Shown piece after piece: positions 56,416 through 64,000 of a stretch of 64,000 nt of DNA (the stretch's first letter is position 1; the number at the start of each line of letters is the position of its first letter). A program made the position numbers and the translations under genes. Origin of the DNA: Lolium rigidum (taxonomy: Eukaryota; Streptophyta; Magnoliopsida; Poales; Poaceae); assembly GCF_022539505.1 (NCBI RefSeq), contig NC_061510.1:223098043-223162042 (forward strand), written 5' to 3'. Below the pieces are notes generated by a model, which saw only the letters and a program-made list of their open reading frames with translations, searched no databases and was not told where the DNA came from.

Positions 56416-56877
56416 TTGAGCTCGCCCCCTCCAAATCGCGTGGAAACACTTATACCCGCGTACCTATTCATAACTGAGAGAAACAGAGAGGAGCGAGCTC
56501 CCACGATGCGAGTTTCCACGTTGTCGCTCTCGACATGCGACCGACGACCGGTGGCGCCTCGTAGGTTCGGCCCTCCTCCTCTTCTCCCTCACCTCCATGT
56601 TCTTCGCATGGACCTAGTTCCCTCATGCCCCAACAACCACCCTCGTGCGCCCCTGCAGCGAAGTCGGCTGGTCGCCCCAACGCTTCGCTTGGTGGTCGTC
56701 GCCTATACGGAATTCCCTGGGCCTCGAGGGGAACATGTCGATCCTGGCCACATCCGGCTGATTCTGGCCACCGCCGGCTCGAGCCATGACAGAGGGTCGA
56801 ACTCGAGCATGTTGGGAGCGGGCGCACCTGCCATCTCCATCCTGTCAGGTGCCGTGGAGAAAATTCAGATTCCATAG
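56416..56877. other. GC-rich exon-like block in H2
   Basis: A 153-codon plus-strand ORF and a 168-codon minus-strand ORF overlap here. Neither shows a recognisable domain. The composition contrasts with the AT-rich flanks, so this is probably a captured exon or leader of unknown origin. Confidence 0.3.
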
Positions 56878-56899
56878 TTTGTTCATCTAAAAAGGATTT

Positions 56900-59800
56900 G
56901 CAATTGGTTACACCCTTTGATTCCAACAACAATTTCCAAGCACATCCAAATAATAGAATCAAATTAGAAGTCAATTCATTTCCATCTTATATTTGGAATG
57001 ATAGTCCAATTCAATTCCACGCCAACTTTCTATGCATCCAACCGCGGTGTCTAGTGGATGCCCAAATAAAAATTACGAAATTAAAAATTCAACTGTTACA
57101 TAGTTAAATATGTCTGTTCTACACTTGAAGCGCACAAAAATTGGGAATCTGAGCTTTCTAGAACCCTTTGTTCTAAAACCAATCACAGTTTCAAGTAAGA
57201 TGGTATAAATCCTCTCCATAATATCATTACCGTTCTAGGAATCCACAAACACACGGCCACACGGGCATCACCAAAGAACAAAATTGAGCATTAATTCACT
57301 TACTACAACCTACAATAACATGGTGCCACAATGAACTGAACTGAACCAATCATGCCTTTTACGCCAGAAGCAGTGACTTGTGACAAAACAAATGTACGAC
57401 AGCAAAAGCAATGGAAATACAATGTAAGCATGAATATTTTATAGATTGAGAAATGTACACCACAAGTAGTATGGTAGGGAGAGGTATACAAATGCATTAC
57501 ACCTTTGTATCTTTATCTAGACACACTGTAAATACAACCAGAAGACGATGCCTCATAGCAGTAGAGTACACTGGTCAATAAACAAAAATCTGCGACAAAA
57601 GAGGCGATCAACCAACTTGAGCACAGCATGTGACCTATAACAGTTCATAAAAAAAATGTAAGTGACACATAGCACATACGGTGGGAAGTAATAATAAAGT
57701 ATAAAGGCCGATCTTAAGACTACTAAAATTTCAGTTCCCTCAAAACAACTTCCAGTATATACTCAGCTATATCATAGCTTAAAATCTACATATCTCACAT
57801 GCCAACAGATAAAGAATATGGGTTCTCCACTCAAATGTACCGAAAAATGTAAAAGAATTATTTAACTTTTGCGCTGCAGAGAGGAACCAGAAAACTATGA
57901 AAACACCTCCAGTGATATGTAATTTTTTCAAAGGGAACATGTGCTTCATGCTAATTTCACCCTAAACGTAGAAGTAAAAAATGTTGGAACTTGCTGATAA
58001 CTTTATGATCGCAGGTAGCTATTTCTCTACTCTATTTTATATTTGGTACACTCACTGTGTTAATAGAGTAAAGTGGAGGCACAATGCCAGAGGCACGGAG
58101 AAACCTTTGAAAATGCACAACAATTATTAGGTTAAATAAGACCATAATAAAAGCTGGAATCAACTAAGACCAATGCATATAAAATATGGATAATTGGATA
58201 AAACTGTAAGGAAGAAAGATTAGTTTAAGTTCTACAGCATTGGAAACAAGAAAACATACCAGTTAACATGATGCAGACTGAAGAGCCACACTTTGAGAGA
58301 AAATCTTTTGGCATGTACATAGTAAAGAAATTATGTTAAGTCTCCGCTCCATGGTACCATCGCCAACCATTCGTGAAACCTAATTGGCTAACCAGTTCTG
58401 TGAAAAGAGAGTTGTCTAAATAAGACTACAAAAACTAAAGTCATTTACGACAAATAAAATTATTGACCCTCACATGAAATTGCGTCGGGAATAAATGAAA
58501 TTATTAATTACACAATCTTGTGGCTCGAGTGACCAGAATGCTACTGCACAAAAGTGATCGACAAAGGTCCGTTACCTTACTACACGGCCACCGTCATGAT
58601 ATAGATTGGTGGCCACCTCCATGGCACAACCAACCAAAAAATGCGCCTGAATCATAAAGCTGTGTTCCAATTAAAGCACCGCCATTGCATAGGAGGACCA
58701 TCGAAGCAACCGTATTGCACTTACTAAAGAATTGATACTTAGTTGGCTCGGAGTGGTTTTGATTCAAAGGACGGTATAGTTTCACCCGAAGTTTTCTGAT
58801 CGAACTATCTAGTGTGACACTCGATAAAAAGAAGTGATATGTTATTGTAGCTTTGTAAAGTAAACCATAAACCAAATATATAAACTATAAATTTATAAAA
58901 ACTGATAAGTAGATATAACTCGGACATAAAAGAACAAAATTATCTTAAAGTCGTTCCGAGCAGATTTTGGATAAACATAAACCTATATGGTGAACAATTT
59001 GTAGCTACGTAGATAATTTATATTAATATTTCGTATTATTATTCAGTAAAAGGATAATAATGTCTACTTTAGAATTAATCAAGTTTGAAATGTGTGAATA
59101 AAAATGTTCATACTCGCTGGTTCATGAAAGATGCTTTAATTATATCAACATTTCATCTCAAAAGAAATCAGCAGCCTTTTTTGGGTCAAAGTTTTCTACG
59201 TGCAATCACATGTAGTTATGCCCTATCTCCATATCTAGTTGCATGCATAACAAAAAAAACGGCAAAAAACTTCATGCATACGTCATTAAGGAGCATGCAT
59301 AAAACTGCAAAATAATCTAAGAATAGGATTAATGGCCAGATTGGCTTGAATGCCAATGCAATTATATGATGGATAAAATCTCTGATGCTGCAAAACCATA
59401 GTAAACAATGACACACTTCCTTCCTAGAAGTGTCAGCAAGTCAATATGAATTGGAATGGACTTATTTTTTATTTCCTTCAATTCCATTATTATGAAATGT
59501 TAATAACACTAATTCGCTCTTATCATATGAAGCAAGTTCTTAGAAAATATATTGACCGAGCACAAAATTATGCATATACATTCGCACTTGCAGCTTGCTT
59601 GGACTATTACCATCAAACAACTTGTAGACAAATTTGAAAAACTGCTGAAAGATAAATGAAGTTCCATTCAAACCTAATATGAGATGGTCACTTACTCAAG
59701 GTCAAGCGGGTCCATGCAGTAAATACAGTTAACTTCAGAGTCAATAAAATCAAAGAAATTAGGGAATTAATAGAAACTATGATCATTGAATCTACCATGC

Positions 59801-60130
59801 GGACAAAAAAGCTATAGGCAAAGGATAAGTAATAAAAGAGCTCTTTTCTAATCATATGCATCTTTTTGGTGTTTTGGAAGGAAATGGTGCTTCAAGGGTG
59901 GAACATAATACACCCAAGAGGTTGAGAGACAACACCTTATTTTTGTGCATGATCCTATGGAACATAGTAGGCCACAGGAATGTTATATGTCTCTACAATG
60001 CATTGAATTGTTCTCTACTTTAGTTTTCTGAACCGAAGAAGCATTATATGTACCTAGCGACCATCCACTGATGCAAATGCTACAAATATGTCCATTCATT
60101 GACTCAACACTAAGTTGTTAGACAGAGATA
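56900..60130. other. AT-rich interior of H2
   Basis: About 3.2 kb with no ORF above about 90 codons and no recognisable domain. It reads like intronic or intergenic DNA carried by the Helitron. I cannot identify the short minus-strand ORF at 58594-58875. Confidence 0.4.
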
Positions 60131-60137
60131 AACATTA

Positions 60138-60413
60138 TTAGTTTTCACAAGATAGCCTACTACACTTCACGTCGACCACCAGGAGTAGGTGTTCCTCGTC
60201 GCGCTCAGCATAGTTGTTGTGCTGCAGCATGCGGCCACTGTCTCGCTCCATCCTCCTATACACCGCGGTGTCGGCCGAGGAACCTGGGCACCGTGGGATG
60301 TCAGTCGCCTTGCCAGAATAGAAGAATGACTTTGCCTCATTACCACGCTGCATCTGGTCACACAGGGGCACAGCAGCAACGAAAAGGGATGCGCTGGAAA
60401 TGAACTGAACCAA
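60138..60413 (-). other. Second exon-like fragment in H2
   Basis: A minus-strand open stretch with good codon character (KSFFYSGKATDIPRCPGSS, DTAVYRRMERDSGRMLQH, ERDEEHLLLVVDV), bounded by AT-rich sequence. It may be an exon of a captured gene, in the same orientation as the PNO1-like fragment. I do not recognise the family. Confidence 0.35.
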
Positions 60414-60791
60414 ATATAGATCAACAAAGATTCATACCAGAGACAATACAAAATCAGTGTGAGGATGAACCATATTTGTTGGAACTTGGACTAACAACGT
60501 TGATGTGGTGGTCCAACTCATATGTCTGAAGGATGCATCTGATAATTTCTCTGGTTTTCTTAGCGCCATTAACTTATCTTGGTGGCTCACACTTTGTTTG
60601 GGAAGATACCTTATAATTTGGAGCGACGATGCATCCCTGCCAATAAATACAACCAAGTTACATATTCTGAACCATTTATCCAATCGATCATACCACTGGC
60701 AAAGGCTGACACGGGCATGGAACAACCACTAATTGAATCGAAACGCTGTCTGATTTGAAGAACCGAGAGCAAACCGAGCCAATGTACTGAC

Positions 60792-60946
60792 CTTGAGGAG
60801 CATGCAGATTCCAACCTTCATGTGCTCGTAGACGGGCGTGTCGGCATCTGGATGCAGATTCCAATCTCCGACCACGACTGCTTCAGCGGCGCGAAGCGGT
60901 GCAGCGGCACCTAGATGTTCCGGTACGGAGGCCTGCCGTCGCCCAT
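60792..60946 (-). pseudogene. PNO1: PNO1-like exon fragment (captured)
   Basis: On the minus strand from ATG 60946: MGDGRPPYRNI, a TAG, VPLHRFAPLKQSWSEI, then after a roughly 20-bp disruption TPVYEHMKVGICMLLK, ending CTCAAG/GTCAGT, a good splice donor. This follows the order of the conserved region before the KH domain of plant PNO1/DIM2, the RNA-binding partner of NOB1 needed for small-subunit rRNA maturation. The disruption contains a repeat of TTGGAATCTGCAT, suggesting a local duplication. The stop, the frame break and the absence of later KH exons make it a pseudogene fragment inside Helitron H2. Confidence 0.68.
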
Positions 60947-60949
60947 ACT

Positions 60950-61440
60950 GGATTTTCTTTTATGGCCATGCCAGACCAGTAGGAGAGGACTGTAAGCATT
61001 AACCACGGGAAGCTAATCGAGGATGCCTGCTCTCTGTCGCTGTTCCTCCTCATTGACTGCTCGATCGAGCAGAGAGGCGGAGATGGACGTGGGGGCAAGA
61101 TGGGGACGTCGAGGAGTTGGACAGCGACTGAAATTCGAGGGAGAGCGACGGGAGGCTTGAGCGAGTGAGGAGTAGAAAGACGGGGATGGCGGCGAGGTGA
61201 GGGACGGCGGCGAGGTGAGGGGCGGCGGCGAAAACCTAGGACCGGGAGGAGTTGCGCTTGAGATTGGGGAGGGAGAGGAGAAATCGTTACGTTCTCACAA
61301 GGAGCCTGAGCCTGACCCACAGTGCGCCGGCCACGAAGCACCGGCCAAGCCCAAAACGGAGGCCACCTATACCTGGGCTGGCCCACCACGTTTGCTTGCA
61401 CCGTCCATTCACTGAGAGAGCTCCGATTTCAACAGCCTTA
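60950..61440 (-). other. GC-rich leader upstream of PNO1 fragment
   Basis: Contains GGCGGCGAGGTGAGGG tandem words (61187-61225) and short ORFs only. By position it could be the captured promoter/5' UTR of the PNO1-like gene. GGCCCA/TGGGC motifs occur near 61346 and 61376. Confidence 0.35.
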
Positions 61441-61454
61441 CTCTATTTAGGTAA

Positions 61455-62250
61455 CTAGATGACCCGTTGCGCTATCGCGCAATAATGGAGGCTAACCATA
61501 GGATTTCGCTTATTTTAGTACCGAAGGTTGGAGCAGAGCTCTTCCATCGAGTACAATAGTATCCGACGTGCGTGTTATCGCATTGCTCGACGACTCTTGT
61601 ACTTTTATGTGGGTAATGCTCTCGATATCCCTTCCACTTTCCTTTGCGTAATCCACTTGCTATCACAGGAATATTATGGTTAAGTGGCTGCGATTTCTTA
61701 TTTCATCACTTGCACATTTGTCTTTCATCGCTATGTTTAAGTGTACCTATGCACGGTGTTTTAATAACTTTCAAATAATACCCGTTGCGCTATCGCGCAA
61801 ATGGCGGAGGCTAACCATAGGGTTTGGCTTATTTTGGTACCGAGAGTTGGAGCAGAGCTCTTGCATCGAGTACAATAGTATCTGACGGGGCGTGTTACCG
61901 TGTTGCTCATCGTAACCGTTGATTTATTTCAATACTGGAGGCTCGGGAGCGTGTAGCTCTTTCGATGGTCGTCCCATGGTGAGCTATAGTAGTATTCAGC
62001 GTGTTTTGTTGGAGGAAACGCCCTCGACGGCCCTTGTCCTCTCATTTGGGTAATGCTCTCGATGTCTCTTCCACTTTCCTTTGGGCAATGCAGTTGCCAT
62101 TACCGGAAAGTGGCTGCGATTTCTTATTTCGTACTTGCACATTTGTCTCTCATCGCAATGTTTAAGTGTACCTATGCACGGCGTTTTAATAAGTTTGAAA
62201 TAATTTCTAGGAATAGACGCCGCTTTAATAAGTTGCCTAACTAATAAGTT
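61455..62250 (-). mobile_element. Helitron H3 3' terminus
   Basis: On the minus strand a perfect 6-bp-stem hairpin TTGCGC-GATA-GCGCAA (61482-61467) is followed by CGGGTCAT, CTAG (61458-61455) and T, the Helitron 3' signature. The body extends to the right. Its 5' end is not found, and sequence beyond about 62270 belongs to a copia fragment that may be inserted in it. Confidence 0.62.
61463..62207. repeat. Tandem duplication in H3
   Basis: Copy 1 (about 61463-61780) and copy 2 (about 61781-62207) both begin with the CCCGTTGCGCTATCGCGCAA terminal hairpin and end GCACGG-GTTTTAATAA. Copy 2 has about 110 extra bp in the middle and lacks CTAG before its hairpin. Confidence 0.8.
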
Positions 62251-62277
62251 GCCCACGTACTCTCGGAAAAAAAATCG

Positions 62278-63180
62278 CTTACGCGCACGCAGTTTGGTGT
62301 CACTATTCGCTCCCTCTAGACAGATAACGGTTCCGAGTTCCTCGGCCAAGCCTCACCACCCACGGCACCGCCCTGCGACTATTATGCCCATGCACTTCCC
62401 ATCAGAACGGTAAAGCCGAGCGTGCCATTCATACCATTAATGATACTATGCGCACCATTATGTTCTAGGCTCACATTCCAGCTCTTCTCTGGGTCGACGC
62501 TCTGGCTACCGCCACATACCTGCTTAATCGTTGTCCTAGTACAACCATAAAGTCCCAGGTTCCGTACACATGCCTCCACGGTCGTCCTCCCTCATACATT
62601 GATCTTCGTGTCTTCGGTTGTCTTTGTTATCCTAAAATCGCGTCCACCGCTCCACATAAGCTTAGTGCTCGTTCCATGGCATGTGTCTTTCTTGGGTATC
62701 CCTCTAACCATCGGAGTTACCGCTGCTTTAACCACTGTCACTTTGGAAGAATACTCGTCTCGCGACATGTTGTCTTCGATGAGAAGGTTTTTCTCGTTCA
62801 GCATGCAGCTTCGTCATCCGCGCTTGCGCCTCCTGCGCCGCGTGGACTCGACGACCTCTTCAGCACGCCGCCTGTGCCACCAACGCGAGCTCTTGCACCG
62901 GCCCCGCGCACCCTAGCGCCGGCCCCAAGTGCGCCCGCCCCGGCCTCGAGCGCCCCCGCCTCGACACCGCCTCGCCCAGTCGGGTCCTCTACCGCGGCAG
63001 AGAATTCGGCGTTTTCTCTGCCGCGGCAGGCTGCCACGGCAGGAATTCCGGAAGTTTGTCTGCCACGGCAGGCAGCCACAACAGGAACTCCTGCCGCACC
63101 TCGCGCTCGGCCCGCCGCCGCATGCCCTTCCCCTGCCACAGCTGCTGCTGCCGCCGCCCCGACGGCCTCCTTGAGGTAGG
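62278..63180 (+). pseudogene. Ty1/copia integrase fragment
   Basis: Plus strand, several frame breaks: FGVTIRSL then TDNGSEFL (integrase core second Asp), SHQNGKAERAIHTINDTMRT (core glutamate region), ALLWVDALATATYLLNRCPS, LRVFGCLCYP, ARSMACVFLGYPSNHRSYRC and SRHVVFDEKVF, the order of copia integrase C-terminal motifs. A Pro/Ala-rich linker follows to 63178. No RT/RNase H and no LTRs are visible. It is a truncated, stop-containing relic. Confidence 0.88.
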
Positions 63181-64000
63181 AGGTGAAGTCGGCCTTCTTG
63201 ACGTGATTGAAGCACTCGTTGCGGGGCACGTAGAACTGCTGAAGCACGGGCCTTATCTCAATAGCCGTTCAGTATTACGATTGTTTGACATATGTACTTA
63301 TCTGCAATAATATATTTTATTTTGTTTCCAACTAATAAGTCACTTGGCGCAACCGTCAATACTTAAGCCAAAAGTTTTGTTTTCCATGGTCTGCTGTTGC
63401 TATAATTTTGAGGAAAGAAAGTGAAATAAAAAATGAAAATGGATTATACACACTCAAATAAGTTGTGTTTCTTTTTCTATACATGTTCTATATGACCAAA
63501 TTAAAAGACTAACTCACTAATCTTGGTCAAAATATAAAAAAGGTAGTCTCAACATTTCAAAAAAAAAAAAAACTAAGAAAACACATGATGTTGTTTGAAA
63601 ACCCTAAAAATAAATCAACATAAATAATAAAGGCCGTACCAATGCACGCACATTCAACTGAAGCAAAGACTTCAAAAATAAAATTAAGACTTAAATATTT
63701 TATCAAGACCAAAGAGTCGGGATACTATCCACATGCTATTGTCTAAAATTTTACACACACTTTACTGTGGTTGAAATAAGCTAATTTCTAAGAGTCTACA
63801 TGTTTTGTCTCTTATCTGAAAATTAAAAGGAATAAACACGTCACACAATTGTCTGTAGACGGTGTACCGGTCACTGACCTTCCCCTTTCTTCTCCAGTGG
63901 TCTCGTCTTGTCCCCCACCCAATTCTCCAATGTGTTGCGGCTATGCCCGTCAATTTCTCTCCCCGGCCACCTTGGACTGACTCCACCGGTCCCAATCCCT
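63181..64000. other. Unannotated right flank
   Basis: AT-rich from 63250 on, with a poly-A run near 63560. The minus-strand stretch LQQFYVPRNECFNHVKKADF at about 63180-63245 has coding character but no certain family. No repeat boundary was recognised. Confidence 0.35.

Larger units (their letters stand above)
56136..61450 (-). mobile_element. Helitron H2 with captured gene pieces
   Basis: The 3' terminus on the minus strand has a perfect hairpin (GGCGCG 56163-56158, loop GCGAAG, CGCGCC 56151-56146), six bases, CTAG at 56139-56136, then T. The 5' end is placed near 61450, directly against the next Helitron terminus, where the minus strand reads CCTAAATAGAG; the canonical TC is not intact, so this edge is uncertain. 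The interior holds a GC-rich exon-like block (56416-56880), 3 kb of intron-like AT-rich sequence and the PNO1-like exon at 60792-60946. No Rep/helicase is seen. Confidence 0.62.

Noticed and set aside
63180..63247. Minus-strand FYVPRNECFNHVKKADF as a lipoxygenase fragment
   Set aside because: It recalls the YVPRDE-x-F motif of lipoxygenases, but about 20 residues without neighbouring motifs is too little to annotate.

Overview
The window looks like a transposon-dense grass chromosome, most likely a Pooideae cereal such as a Triticeae species. The evidence is several LTR families with TGATACGTCTCC-type ends, Stowaway-type and Mutator-type MITEs, grass-style Helitron ends, and an expanded family of F-box/LRR genes. 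There are no bacterial features. One run of 100 N (17133-17232) marks an assembly gap.

Only three genes look intact, all F-box/LRR genes on the minus strand: 669-2402, 12375-14027 and 29393-31213. The first and third are close paralogs. The second belongs to a different F-box/FBD branch. As a class these proteins are expected to be substrate receptors of SCF ubiquitin ligases. No substrate can be read from the sequence.

Layout. 0.17-0.65 kb: Mutator-type MITE pair. 0.67-2.4 kb: F-box gene 1. 2.48-7.97 kb: non-autonomous Helitron whose 3' end lies 80 bp from the start codon of gene 1. 8.9-10.0 kb: 5'-truncated LINE. 11.2-11.6 kb: probable transposon-protein fragment. 12.4-14.0 kb: F-box/FBD gene 2. 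15.8-19.6 kb: gypsy-like LTR sequences around the gap. 19.7-26.1 kb: decayed LTR-retroelement sequence with gag-like and coiled-coil ORFs on the minus strand. 26.2-27.0 kb: strand-asymmetric polypyrimidine tract. 29.2 kb: Stowaway MITE. 29.4-31.2 kb: F-box gene 3.

31.6-53.2 kb is a multi-level nest. A probable Helitron contains a Mutator-like element (MULE, 9-bp target duplication). The MULE contains two minus-strand LTR elements (target duplications CGTGG and GTGTG). The second of these contains a third LTR element (GGGGC). That third element has an internal segment copied from the family of its hosts. The MULE coding region is split by one insertion: its N-terminal transposase codons lie at 51.9-52.1 kb and continue at 40.2-40.5 kb.

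53.3-53.7 kb: a TRIM with two 83-bp terminal repeats. 53.95-56.05 kb: PIF/Harbinger element with TTA target duplications and a transposase broken by two TAG codons. 56.1-61.45 kb: a second Helitron that appears to have captured part of PNO1, a ribosome-assembly KH-protein gene. From 61.455 kb: a third Helitron end in tandem, a tandem duplication, and a Ty1/copia integrase fragment at 62.3-63.2 kb. The best candidates for something undescribed are the 27-bp TGTGGCGCC dyad array with an 85-bp-arm foldback in the MULE, the Helitron-rewired promoter of F-box gene 1, and the PNO1-bearing Helitron.
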